From Bacillota bacterium (GTDB lineage: Bacteria; Bacillota; Clostridia; Lachnospirales; Lachnospiraceae), in contig JAEZNB010000053.1 of NCBI GenBank assembly GCA_023441965.1, positions 10,863 through 74,862 on the forward strand: 64,000 nt of DNA, given 5' to 3'. Position numbers and translations under genes: made by a program. Within the stretch, counting starts at the first letter, position 1, and the number at the start of each line of letters is the position of its first letter. Positions 16,191 through 25,084 of the stretch are shown one piece after another. The notes under the pieces were generated by a model, which saw nothing but the letters and a program-made list of their open reading frames with translations, did not search any database and was not told the origin of the DNA.

Positions 16191-17402
16191 ATGTCAAAGA
16201 ATGAGCAGATCGTTGAAACCATTCCTGTAGGCCGGCTGGGAATCATTGCACTGGAGAGCAGCAAGGTCTTAGGCGGGAAAGTAAATGACTATCTTGTAGA
16301 ATGGCGTAATGCGAGAGAAAGCGAGCACAAGGGTACGATCGCCTTCACCGGTTATCAGAGAGATTCTTATTTGCTTAGTGCCTGCTGCCCCAGATTCGGT
16401 ACAGGTGAAGCCAAGGGAATGATTAAGGAGTCTGTCCGTGGTACAGATCTCTTCCTGCTCGTGGATGTCACGAATTACAGCATGACCTACACAGTCTGCG
16501 GACACACGAATCATATGTCACCCGACGATCATTATCAGGATTTGAAGCGAATCATAGCGGCAGTTGGTGGTAAGGCGAGAAGAATTACCGTCATCATGCC
16601 CTATCTTTATGAAGGCAGACAGCATAAGCGCAGCTCCAGAGAGTCCCTCGATTGTGCCTTAGCCTTACAAGAACTGACTAATATGGGCGTGGAAAGCATC
16701 ATCACCTTCGATGCTCACGACCCCAGAGTACAGAATGCGATCCCCTTAACAAGTTTGGAAACCGTGTCTCCTACCTATCAGTTCATCAAAGCTTTACTCA
16801 GAAATGTTCCTGATATCAAGATAGATTCCGACCACATGATGGTGATCAGCCCCGATGAAGGCGGCATGTCCAGAGCAGTATACTATGCCAATGTCCTTGG
16901 ACTTGATATGGGTATGTTCTATAAGAGAAGGGATTATACAAGGATCGTCAACGGCCGTAATCCGATCGTAGCCCATGAATTTCTGGGTACGGATGTGGAA
17001 GGAAAGGACATGCTGATTATTGACGACATGATTTCCTCCGGTGAGAGTATCCTGGATGTAGCCACGGAGTTAAAGCGCAGAAAGGCAAACCGCATTTTTG
17101 TAGCTTCGACCTTCGGTTTATTCACCGGCGGACTGGCGAAGTTTGATGAAGCTTATGAGAAAGGCCTCATTCACCGTCTGATGACCACCAATCTGATCTA
17201 TCAGACACCTGAACTGCTGACCAAGCCTTACTACATTAATGTAGATATGAGCAAGTATATTGCCTTGATCATAGATACCATGAACCACGATAACAGCATC
17301 AGTGCTCTTTTGAATCCTGTGGAAAGAATTCACAAAATTATGGACAAGTATAATCAAGGCAACGGAAAGCACAATTACAGCGGGATTAAGTCCTCTAAGT
17401 AA
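16191..17402 (+). CDS. prs: Ribose-phosphate pyrophosphokinase (PRPP synthetase), long form
   Basis: About 403 residues from the ATG at 16191 (MSKNEQIVET), which has GGAGGG 7 bases upstream; an upstream in-frame ATG lacks one. It makes PRPP from ribose-5-phosphate and ATP for nucleotide, His and Trp synthesis. The PRPP-binding loop is MLIIDDMISSGESI, and YEGRQHKRSSRESLD plus ITFDAHDPRVQNA match catalytic regions of the family. It is about 85 residues longer than the common 315-residue form, with extra N-terminal and internal sequence, as in several Clostridia. It is monocistronic and ends at a strong terminator. Confidence 0.93.
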   Translation: MSKNEQIVETIPVGRLGIIALESSKVLGGKVNDYLVEWRNARESEHKGTIAFTGYQRDSYLLSACCPRFGTGEAKGMIKESVRGTDLFLLVDVTNYSMTYTVCGHTNHMSPDDHYQDLKRIIAAVGGKARRITVIMPYLYEGRQHKRSSRESLDCALALQELTNMGVESIITFDAHDPRVQNAIPLTSLETVSPTYQFIKALLRNVPDIKIDSDHMMVISPDEGGMSRAVYYANVLGLDMGMFYKRRDYTRIVNGRNPIVAHEFLGTDVEGKDMLIIDDMISSGESILDVATELKRRKANRIFVASTFGLFTGGLAKFDEAYEKGLIHRLMTTNLIYQTPELLTKPYYINVDMSKYIALIIDTMNHDNSISALLNPVERIHKIMDKYNQGNGKHNYSGIKSSK

Positions 17403-17436
17403 CGGAAACACGGCCGTATACGATTACTAAAAACAG

Positions 17437-17472
17437 CCCTCCGGATAAGACGGATTTGTCTTACCCGGAGGG
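17437..17472. terminator. Bidirectional terminator between prs and the PBP gene
   Basis: CCCTCCGGATAAGAC and GTCTTACCCGGAGGG pair over 15 positions with one mismatch. TTCTTGTT follows on the plus strand and CTGTTTTTAG on the minus strand, so it serves both convergent genes. Confidence 0.88.
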
Positions 17473-17478
17473 TTCTTG

Positions 17479-19524
17479 TTATGGTTCTTCTGCTTCTATA
17501 GGTTCAGCGGCTGCCTTCTCCCCTCTCCAGTCATAGGTCTCAAAGGTCTCTGTCATCGTTGCATCATGAATCTTCTCCATAAAATCATGCCAAATGATGC
17601 CGGGATAGGAGGCTCCCCTCAGATCCTCCAGCTTCTTGGGCATATCATATCCGACCCATACACTTGTGGTATAGTAGGGCGTGTATCCGACGAACCAGCC
17701 ATCCTTTCTCTCATCCGTGGTACCGGTTTTCCCTGCACTGACCGTATCCGCAAGTCCCAGACCTCTTGCGGTTCCCCGTTCTATTACTCCGGTCAGGGCT
17801 TCTGTGATCATTCTTACCGCCCTTGTCTGATAAATCTGCTTTGAAGGAAGTTCATCCCCGACAAGCTCCTTACCTTCGGCATCCATGATCTTAACGATAC
17901 AGGTCGGCTGCCTGTAAATACCGTCATTCTCCAAGGTCGCATAGGCGGAAGCCATCTCAAGAGGGCTGACCCCGATGGTCAGTCCACCGAGGGCTGCCGC
18001 AGGAACATAATCCCTCTCCGAAATCCTCATAAAATTCATAGCAAACAGATATTCCAGCCCTACCTGGGGAGTCAGCTCCTCAAACAGCTTCCAGGCGACT
18101 GTATTCTTAGAGAGCTCAATGGCTCTGGCCAGCTTCATTTCCCCGGAATAGCTGTCACCGGAATTCTTCGGTCCCCCTTCAAAGGCTTCATCGATCACAG
18201 TGCTGTCCGGGTCATAACCCCGCTCAAAAGCAGGAGTGTAGACAATCAAGGGTTTGATTGCACTTCCCGGCTGACGGTAGCTCTGGTAAGCCCGGTTCAG
18301 CGTATAGCCCTCCAGCTCCTGGCTCCTTCCACCTACGATGGCTACTACTCTTCCTGAGTCATTGTCGATACATACTGCTGCCCCCTGAAGCCGGTATACC
18401 CCCTCGTCACTTAAGTCCCCGAATTTCTCCAAGGCTTCATCCACCGATTTCTGCAGAAGCTCCTGCTTATCCTGGTCTATGGAGGTATAGATTCGATAGC
18501 CTGCAGTATAGAGCTGCTTCTGATACCGGTAATACAGCTCCTCATATTCCTCCTCATAGGCCTTCCGATCCTCATCATCGGTGAAGCGGTTCCGGAATAC
18601 AAAGCCCTCAGCCATCATCAGGGACCGAATCGCCGAATGATAGACATAGGTCTCCACATAATTGTTCTTATCCCTCACCGGCAGCTTCAGGGCAATCCTC
18701 TCAGCCAGTGCAGTCCGGTACTCGATCAGATTGATTTTCTCTGTCTCTAAGAGCTGGGCGAGGATTCTGTCCCGCCGTTCCAAGGTTGCCTCCATATTCG
18801 TCAGTGGATTATAGCGGTTGGGATTATTGGGAATCGCACACAGAAAGGCCATCTGGGAAAGCGTCAGATTATTGACCCCCGTACTGAAATAACCGTAGGC
18901 TGCAGCCTGAATCCCGTAATGACCATTGGCAAAATAAATATTATTAAAGTAATACTCTAAGATATCAGCCTTGGAATACTTCCGTTCCAGCTCCTGCGCA
19001 ATAAAGATCTCCCGCAGTTTTCGTTCATAGGTTACCTCATGGCTTAAAAAGATATTACGTGCCAATTGCTGGGTTATCGTACTGGCCCCTTGGGTAATCT
19101 CCCCCTTATGCTTCATCAGGGCTATTGCGGCACGGACATTGGCAAGATAATCCACTCCCTTATGATACATGAATTTCTTGTCCTCGGAGGTAAGAATCGC
19201 ATCAATGATAAGCTCCGGAACATCCTGAAATTTAATATAATAAACATCCTTCTCCGCCTTCAGGGACGAGATCAGACCACCCTCCGAATCATACACAAGG
19301 CTAGTCTGGGAGGCCCGGAAGGTCTCAGGTGACGAGGCACTGACCAGCTTCTTCGCTTCCGACTGCATCTGAAGTATGGTCCGCCCATAGGTAATGTAGA
19401 AGTACCCTATGCCGATTGCGATGGCAAGGAGGACCAGAAGAAGCATCACCTTCAGGCTTATTCCAATCACCTGACCGATGCTCTTTGCATCCTTCTTACT
19501 CCTCTTTTCTTTCCTTTTGTTCAA
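17479..19524 (-). CDS. Class A penicillin-binding protein (PBP1A type)
   Basis: 681 residues, bifunctional peptidoglycan synthase. A short cytoplasmic tail and one membrane segment (VMLLLVLLAIAIGIGYFYIT, about 27-46) precede a GT51 glycosyltransferase (EDKKFMYHKGVD, GASTITQQLARN, KYSKADILEYYFNNIYFANG). The transpeptidase has SxxK at S421 (SAIKP), SxN at 472 (SKN) and KTGT at 599. A short acidic C-terminus (EPIEAEEP) ends it. The start at 19524 lies about 110 bases left of the yhaN-like stop region and may share its transcript. Confidence 0.94.
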   Translation of the reverse strand: MNKRKEKRSKKDAKSIGQVIGISLKVMLLLVLLAIAIGIGYFYITYGRTILQMQSEAKKLVSASSPETFRASQTSLVYDSEGGLISSLKAEKDVYYIKFQDVPELIIDAILTSEDKKFMYHKGVDYLANVRAAIALMKHKGEITQGASTITQQLARNIFLSHEVTYERKLREIFIAQELERKYSKADILEYYFNNIYFANGHYGIQAAAYGYFSTGVNNLTLSQMAFLCAIPNNPNRYNPLTNMEATLERRDRILAQLLETEKINLIEYRTALAERIALKLPVRDKNNYVETYVYHSAIRSLMMAEGFVFRNRFTDDEDRKAYEEEYEELYYRYQKQLYTAGYRIYTSIDQDKQELLQKSVDEALEKFGDLSDEGVYRLQGAAVCIDNDSGRVVAIVGGRSQELEGYTLNRAYQSYRQPGSAIKPLIVYTPAFERGYDPDSTVIDEAFEGGPKNSGDSYSGEMKLARAIELSKNTVAWKLFEELTPQVGLEYLFAMNFMRISERDYVPAAALGGLTIGVSPLEMASAYATLENDGIYRQPTCIVKIMDAEGKELVGDELPSKQIYQTRAVRMITEALTGVIERGTARGLGLADTVSAGKTGTTDERKDGWFVGYTPYYTTSVWVGYDMPKKLEDLRGASYPGIIWHDFMEKIHDATMTETFETYDWRGEKAAAEPIEAEEP

Positions 19525-19576
19525 TCCAACTTCCCTCCTGCTACCGCAGACAGTCCTTGATCATTTGTCCCTGCAT

Positions 19577-21688
19577 CTACAGATTCAAAGGTGTTTCGGT
19601 TAACTCGATATCATGATAGGGGAGCCCCAGCTCCTCCAGTATTCTTCGTTCTCTTTTATGACAGGTAAAAATCAGAAGCTGTCCCCGTCCGGCCAGCCTT
19701 TTGATGGCTGCCTTAATCCGATTTTCATCATAGAAGGCAAAGCTGTCATCCAGCAGTAAAGGCAGCTCCTCCTTACCCAGCAGAAGGTCTGCTGCTGCCA
19801 GACGCAGAGACAGGTATACCTGATCCATCGTTCCTGCGCTGAGCCGGTCAAGAGGAACATACTCTCCCTGATGGCACACCTTGACCTCCAGCCTCTCATC
19901 CAGCTTAAGGTCAGTATATTTATGGTCTGTCACTTCCTTCATCATTTCGGATACAGCCGCATTCAGCTCTTGTCCATAGCTGTCATGGATGTCTGTGGAC
20001 AGGCTCTGAATCGTACTTAGGGCCAGGTGGATCGCGTCCAGCTCTTGGGCTGTTTCCTTCTGCTTCTGCTCCAGCAGATCATAATCTTCCTGCTTCCGTA
20101 GCAGCTGCTCCTCATTGCCCTCTAAGGCGCCGATCTCCCAACGAAGCTTTTCTGCCTCCAGCCTGCAGGCATTCAGCTGTCTCTTCCTCTCTTCCAGCTT
20201 CTCCAGGGCTTCCTGCTTCTTCGCCTGAACCTGCTCCTTCAGTTTCTGTACCGCAGCATCATTCAATTCATCTTCGGCAAGAAAATACTGCATATAGGTC
20301 ATGATCTGATCCAGCAGCAGATCGGCTTTGTCCTCCAGCTCCGACCTGCTTCGGGTAAACTCCTCCAGCCTAAGCCTCCCCTGCTCCAGGGAAAATACGG
20401 TCCCTAACAGCTTCTCCTGCTGTGCGGTGATGATTTCCTGCGGGGTGGATACCTTGTATTTATCCGCCAAGACCCTCCATCTGCTGTCTGCCTTCCGGTA
20501 AAGAAGCTCCTGCTCCTTGAGCCGGTCCCCATACTCCTGCAGGACACGGTGGTTTCTGCTGCCCAAGAAGAGATAAAGCAGACCTCCTGCCAAGATACTT
20601 CCTGCAAAGACAGGGATACGAAACGGAGAGGGCAGCAGCAAAACCGCCGGTATCGCAATCATGCATGCCGGTAGGATGCTGGACAGTATATTTCTTCTGG
20701 TCCTGCTACCCCTGGCTTCCTTCTTCTCCTCCCTTAATTGCTTCAACTTGCTTTCATACAGGGGCAGGCTGCTGCACAGGTCCCCCGCCTCCTTCAGTTC
20801 CTTTCGTATGGAATCCAGGTTCCCTGCCTCTTTCTCTAAGCTAGTGTTGCTCTCCTTTCGCTCCTCTATCTGCAACTCCAGAAACCGCTCCTGTCGGACG
20901 AGCACCCGATAGGCTTCGTATTTCTCCAGGATGGCCGGAAGCTGATCGATCCTCTGCATCAGCTCCTGGTTTAAGCCTTCCGCGTCCCGTTCAAGGCTTG
21001 CGGTAAGCTCTGCCTCCTCTGCCTGTAGCCGTCTTAGCTTACGCACCAGCTCATTCAGCCTTTCTTCCCGGAAAGCCCCTTCCTCAAGCTCCAAGGACAG
21101 CCTCTTCAATTCCTCTGTAGGATCGGCTGCCTCCAGTGCCTTTTTTTGATCGTTCAGGAAGGTCAGGGCCTTTTTTATGTCTACTTCCTTACTCTTTGTC
21201 ACCGATAGGTTTGTGATATAGTTACTTACCTGGGAGGCCAGCTCCGCATCCGTCCGGCTACTAAGCTGACCGATGCTCACCGTATTCCGGTAGGAGGCCT
21301 CGGTAAGGCCGGGGATCAGCTCACTAATCAGCCCTTCCGTAAGCTTAAGCTCTCTGCCGGTCTCCAGCTCCAGAACCGAGAAGCTCTTATGGTTCTTATG
21401 GAAGCTTCTTAGCAGGCGGTATTCCTTGCCCTGAAGGAGCAGATCCATCTGACCGCGGTAGGCTCCGGGATAATTCCATGGCAGATACTTCATATAGATA
21501 TCATCCTTACTGGCGGCACCCCTGCCCCTTGCCGGTTCAATTCCGAACAGCATTCCCTTGATAAAGGTATGAACCGTGGTTTTACCGGCTTCATTCTCTC
21601 CGTAGATCAGGTTAATCCCCGGCTTCAGCTCCAGCGTAATATTATGAAATTTGCCGAAAGGATTCATTTTTAACCTTGTGATTTGCAT
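19577..21688 (-). CDS. SbcC/YhaN-like ATPase
   Basis: 703 residues. The N-terminal Walker A is YGENEAGKTT (residues 29-38), within MNPFGKFHNITLELKPGINL typical of Rad50/SbcC heads. A long coiled coil follows, interrupted by two hydrophobic stretches (around IPAVLLLPSPFRIP and GSILAGGLLYLFLG) as in the YhaN subgroup. The C-terminal head has the signature LDRLSAGTMDQVYLSLRLAA and Walker B LPLLLDDSFAFYDE. It pairs with the metallophosphoesterase encoded upstream (164-base gap) as a DNA-end processing complex. The internal hydrophobic segments suggest membrane association; this is inference. Confidence 0.88.
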   Translation of the reverse strand: MQITRLKMNPFGKFHNITLELKPGINLIYGENEAGKTTVHTFIKGMLFGIEPARGRGAASKDDIYMKYLPWNYPGAYRGQMDLLLQGKEYRLLRSFHKNHKSFSVLELETGRELKLTEGLISELIPGLTEASYRNTVSIGQLSSRTDAELASQVSNYITNLSVTKSKEVDIKKALTFLNDQKKALEAADPTEELKRLSLELEEGAFREERLNELVRKLRRLQAEEAELTASLERDAEGLNQELMQRIDQLPAILEKYEAYRVLVRQERFLELQIEERKESNTSLEKEAGNLDSIRKELKEAGDLCSSLPLYESKLKQLREEKKEARGSRTRRNILSSILPACMIAIPAVLLLPSPFRIPVFAGSILAGGLLYLFLGSRNHRVLQEYGDRLKEQELLYRKADSRWRVLADKYKVSTPQEIITAQQEKLLGTVFSLEQGRLRLEEFTRSRSELEDKADLLLDQIMTYMQYFLAEDELNDAAVQKLKEQVQAKKQEALEKLEERKRQLNACRLEAEKLRWEIGALEGNEEQLLRKQEDYDLLEQKQKETAQELDAIHLALSTIQSLSTDIHDSYGQELNAAVSEMMKEVTDHKYTDLKLDERLEVKVCHQGEYVPLDRLSAGTMDQVYLSLRLAAADLLLGKEELPLLLDDSFAFYDENRIKAAIKRLAGRGQLLIFTCHKRERRILEELGLPYHDIELTETPLNL

Positions 21689-21852
21689 GCTCCACCCGCC
21701 CTTTCCGGGACTATATCTTATCTATGTCCGATTCCCTCTGTATATCCGATACTATCCATAGATCCATTCCATCTATATATCCGGTTCCTGAATTCTTATG
21801 TACTCATGGAATAGATTGCCCTAATATTTCAGCATACTGGCTGTCTGCTTCT

Positions 21853-22929
21853 TTATGATCTGTCTCTGGCACCCAGAAGGGCCTCTATCCCGTAATACAG
21901 GGCCTTCCTTGTCACCTCATCCTGCTTCTCGCTCTCCCGGATTCTTCGAATAAACTGGCCGATGATGTTATCGGCATTCTCTCTATATAAAGCTTCAAAA
22001 TCGTAATCCGGTACGGACTCATCCGTAATCTCAAGGACATTCCCCAACTGATAGATGGCCTGCTGATCGAACCGGAGGCTTTCCTCCCGCAGTCCCTGCA
22101 GCAGAAAACGGTAGATATGCCTGCTGCCGTTCTGCCCGATCGCTTCCCTGGCCTGATCCAGTAAAGCACCGTTCGTAGTATCCGGTGTAACAGGCAGGGT
22201 GACACATCTATATTCCCGAAGAGAACTGGGGATAAAGCGGATCCTCGTCTGTCTGCCGCCTCCGGGGCCCTCCTCAAGGATCTCTCCCAGAATATAACCC
22301 CGTTCTCCGGTTTCATTCTTATCCAGAGGCTCCAGGGAACCACTATAGGCCATCTTCTGATTGATCAGCTCCGGCTTATGGATATGGCCGAGGGCAACAT
22401 AATCAAAGCATGCTTCGGCTATTCTCCTGCGGTTGATGGGAATATCCCTCTCATCCCCGCCGTGGGCAAGCAGGATATTGATCCTATCCCTGTTTACCGG
22501 CCTAAGCTGATCATAAAGCGGCTCCGTTATGTCCCTTTTACGGTAGCTGAAGCCATAGACCTCCGTATGCAGCTCCTGAAGGTGAACGCTGCCTGCAGTA
22601 TCCTCCAGGAACATATGAACCCTATCCACCCAGACAAAGTCCTGGTAGTAGGATCTGGGCCCGATATAGTCATGATTTCCTGCCATCAGGACCACCTGGG
22701 CAGTCGTAAGCTTCCCGAGGCAGTAATTGACCTCCTTCAGCTCCTTGACCAGGGGCTGGCGGTGGAACAGATCTCCCGCAATCAATAAGAGGTCCACCCT
22801 ATGCTCGTTGCAAGCCTCAATCACCCTACGGAAGCTTTCCCAAATTTCCTTCTCCCTCTCTGCTCCCCAGGGCATAGCGGAATCCGGTACCGCTCCCAGG
22901 TGCACATCCGCAATATGTATGAACTTCAT
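21853..22929 (-). CDS. SbcD/YhaO-like metallophosphoesterase nuclease
   Basis: 358 residues from the ATG at 22929 (MKFIHIADVHLGA), preceded by GGAGGATGGAG. An upstream in-frame ATG would add 25 unsupported residues. Calcineurin-like metal motifs are in order: DVHLG, GDLFH, AGNHDY, LLAHGGDE and LGHIHKPE. It is the likely nuclease partner of the adjacent YhaN-like ATPase for processing DNA ends. Annotation as exonuclease SbcCD subunit D would be equally fair. Confidence 0.88.
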   Translation of the reverse strand: MKFIHIADVHLGAVPDSAMPWGAEREKEIWESFRRVIEACNEHRVDLLLIAGDLFHRQPLVKELKEVNYCLGKLTTAQVVLMAGNHDYIGPRSYYQDFVWVDRVHMFLEDTAGSVHLQELHTEVYGFSYRKRDITEPLYDQLRPVNRDRINILLAHGGDERDIPINRRRIAEACFDYVALGHIHKPELINQKMAYSGSLEPLDKNETGERGYILGEILEEGPGGGRQTRIRFIPSSLREYRCVTLPVTPDTTNGALLDQAREAIGQNGSRHIYRFLLQGLREESLRFDQQAIYQLGNVLEITDESVPDYDFEALYRENADNIIGQFIRRIRESEKQDEVTRKALYYGIEALLGARDRS

Positions 22930-23395
22930 ATTACTCCATCCTCCGCAAATTATACTCATCCCCATTGAAGACCTCTCCGTACTGCCGGCGGAAGGAAAAA
23001 TCATAGGGGGCCTTCATAATACTTTCTGTCATCTGACCAGCCCTTATGAATAGGCTCGACCCTTGTAAAGGTTTGATACTCCCTGATCTCTTTCATCTTT
23101 CCCCTGTCCCTATCCTGCTCTCTCCTGATGCAGTCAAACCACAGCTCCATGCCTTCATAACATCATCAGTATACCATATCCGCAGTCTGTTCTGCAAGCA
23201 ATTGCCGAACACCTATTCTGTTATGGGAAGTGCCTCTCCCTGTACTCAAAATTCTCTTTTACCCCTTATTACGTGGATCTGCTGCTCCGGAAGGATCTGA
23301 TTCTGTATCCAAAAAATCAAGCCATTTGTAAAAGAATGTGTTATTATGTTCCTATACGGTACCGTTATATCAGATCCATAAGGAAGGTGGAGCCT
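22930..23395. other. Region with a gene remnant, otherwise no intact gene
   Basis: This gap holds the truncated phosphotransferase fragment described at 23001-23150 and, on the minus strand, a second open stretch ending ...NLRRME just before the yhaO start that begins MTESIMKAPYDFSFRRQYGE (33 residues, start near 23033). The latter is either a very small protein or a leftover C-terminus. An in-frame extension upstream of the 23396 start of the next gene is not supported. Confidence 0.4.
23001..23150 (-). pseudogene. N-terminal remnant of an aminoglycoside-phosphotransferase-family gene
   Basis: A 49-codon open frame includes MKEIREYQTFTRVEPIHKGW followed by SDDRKYYEGPL and a stop. The stretch xRVEPIxKGWSDDRKYY is the typical start of APH/choline-kinase-family proteins, which are about 250-300 residues long. 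Here everything after the first glycine-rich region is missing. It probably marks an old deletion between this gene and the yhaO upstream region. No function is expected. Confidence 0.45.
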
Positions 23396-24217
23396 TTGAA
23401 AAACTTCTACATACTGACGGATGCAATCAACTATATTGAAGACAATCTATGCAATGAATTCACCCTGGAGGATGTGGCAGAGGCCTGCTATTCGTCCCTG
23501 TCAGGCTTGAAAAAGCTGTTCCGGTATGCATTTCATCATGGGCTATATGAATATGTCTCCAAGCGGAGGCTGACCCATGCTGCCCACGATCTTTTGAATA
23601 CCGAACTGTCTGTTACGCAGATTGCCATGAAATATCAGTATAATTCACCGGAGGTATTTACCCGTGCCTTTTCAAAGGTCTGGGGAACACCCCCCTCTGC
23701 CTTCAAGAAACAATGGAAATTCTCAGGAATCTTTCCGAGAATTCAATTTGAATATGACGGAGGTGAAATAATGAGTAGAAAGAATGTTGATTTATCCGAG
23801 CTTTATGATCTGTTGAAAAGTCGTACCGACAGCTATGTGCTCTGCTTTGACATCATCTGTCTTATGCCGATCAACGATACTTACGGACATGAGGCCGGAG
23901 ATAAGGTTATTCTGGAATGCTTAAGAAGGATTGACAGCCTGTCCGATGACAGCTGTATCCTGTTCCGGATCGGCGGGGATGAATTTGCTCTGGTAACCGA
24001 TCTTAAGAATAAAGCTGATGTGGAGGAACTCGTAAGGAAGATCCTGGCGAAGAACGGTGAGGCGATTGAATACAATCACAGCCTCATTCCGGTTGGGATG
24101 AGAGTCGGCTGTACCCGCCTTGTCGGCAGCAATGTCCGCTATAGCAGTCTCTATGCAGACCTCTCCCGTGCTATTGAAACTGCTAAGGAGAGCTCCGTGG
24201 ACTATGTTATCGCTTGA
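23396..24217 (+). CDS. AraC-type DNA-binding / GGDEF fusion protein
   Basis: About 273 residues from TTG at 23396, which has AGGAAGGTGGAG just upstream; an in-frame ATG at 23273 would add 41 residues without a good ribosome binding site. Residues about 8-110 are an AraC/XylS double helix-turn-helix (LEDVAEACYSSLSGLKKLFR, LSVTQIAMKYQYNSPEVFTR). Residues about 130-273 are a GGDEF domain with an intact RIGGDEFALV and NDTYGHEAGD. It could be a DNA-binding protein that makes or senses c-di-GMP, an uncommon pairing. It lacks the usual AraC ligand-binding half. Confidence 0.82.
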   Translation: MKNFYILTDAINYIEDNLCNEFTLEDVAEACYSSLSGLKKLFRYAFHHGLYEYVSKRRLTHAAHDLLNTELSVTQIAMKYQYNSPEVFTRAFSKVWGTPPSAFKKQWKFSGIFPRIQFEYDGGEIMSRKNVDLSELYDLLKSRTDSYVLCFDIICLMPINDTYGHEAGDKVILECLRRIDSLSDDSCILFRIGGDEFALVTDLKNKADVEELVRKILAKNGEAIEYNHSLIPVGMRVGCTRLVGSNVRYSSLYADLSRAIETAKESSVDYVIA

Positions 24218-24408
24218 AGGACCATGTGAGTCATCCGGTAGTCCTCTGCCACCCCAGGTATCTCAATGCTATGATATGATACCTGTGTGAGCAAAGAAGC
24301 AGTCAGGTGATTCTCTGTTATCCCGCTCATTCCCAGACGACTATATGATTACCTGTGTGCGTAAGGGAGCTGTCCCGGCTGCTAATTCATATAATTTCAA
24401 TTCTTTAG

Positions 24409-24484
24409 GTACTGTATCCTACCGGTCGCCTGTCACAGAAAGGATTAATCTCCTCTGTGGCAGCCCGCCAGGGGGATACAGTAC
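24409..24484 (+). terminator. Nested inverted repeat, probable terminator
   Basis: GTACTGTATCC (24409-24419) pairs with GGATACAGTAC (24474-24484). Inside lies a second long hairpin, CTGTCACAGAAAGGA against TCTCCTCTGTGGCAG around TTAA. TTTTAATTTTATG follows. It could be a terminator of the AraC-GGDEF gene; the unusual two-layer structure could also be a small palindromic mobile repeat. Confidence 0.55.
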
Positions 24485-24555
24485 TTTTAATTTTATGTCC
24501 GGACATGGCTTCTGAATACTTCTGAATAATATAATAAATTTTTTCCTATCTCCTA

Positions 24556-24607
24556 TTGACAAAGAGCAAGATACGTAATATATTACATATAAAAGGTAAC
24601 ATATTAC
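24556..24607 (+). promoter_or_regulatory. marR promoter with two operator palindromes
   Basis: TTGACA (24556-24561), 17 bases, TATATT (24579-24584). The perfect palindrome GTAATATATTAC (24575-24586) covers the -10 box, and GTAACATATTAC (24596-24607) lies 21 bases further, two helical turns on the same face. This is the usual layout of MarR autorepression. Confidence 0.72.
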
Positions 24608-24625
24608 TTATTAGGAGGTGCTTCA

Positions 24626-25084
24626 ATGATACTACCGGAAAACACCAATGACGAGCGTCTGATTTTTGGACTTTTGTTCTTACTATCCAATAAACTGCAG
24701 ACCATAGGCGACTCCTTTTTTAAGGAGATTACAACAAAGCAGTGGTTTATCACCCTGGTCCTTAGCATCCTGGGAGATAAAGAGCCGACTTTGAATGAGC
24801 TCTCCGAAGCTGCAGGTACCTCAAGGCAGAATGTGAAACAGCTGATACTTAAGCTTGAGAATAAGGGCTTTGTTGACCTTAGAAAGGACGAGCAGGATTC
24901 CAGGAAGTTCAGAATTAAGCTGACCCCGGCATGCTATGCATTCTTTCAGTCCAATGCGGAGCGTAGTCAGGAATTCATGGACCGGTTATTCCGCAACCTG
25001 GAGCCTGATGAGCTGAAGACTACCTCTGCTGCCTTATTAAAACTAGTGTCCAATCTGGAGGAAATGGAGAAGGATTATGTCTAA
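24626..25084 (+). CDS. MarR-family transcriptional regulator
   Basis: 152 residues with a winged helix: PTLNELSEAAGTSRQNVKQL as recognition region and the wing VDLRKDEQDSRKFRIKLT, containing the DxRxxR-like motif of the family. AGGAGG precedes the start. It overlaps the flavodoxin gene by 8 bases and its own promoter carries two palindromes, so it most likely represses this redox operon until a ligand or oxidant is sensed. Confidence 0.9.
   Translation: MILPENTNDERLIFGLLFLLSNKLQTIGDSFFKEITTKQWFITLVLSILGDKEPTLNELSEAAGTSRQNVKQLILKLENKGFVDLRKDEQDSRKFRIKLTPACYAFFQSNAERSQEFMDRLFRNLEPDELKTTSAALLKLVSNLEEMEKDYV

Larger units (their letters stand above)
24218..24625. other. Intergenic region with nested hairpin and marR control sites
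   Basis: No gene is seen. Two imperfect direct copies of ATGATxxxxACCTGTGTG lie near 24270 and 24345. A nested inverted repeat occupies 24409-24484 and the marR promoter with two palindromes occupies 24556-24607. Confidence 0.5.
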
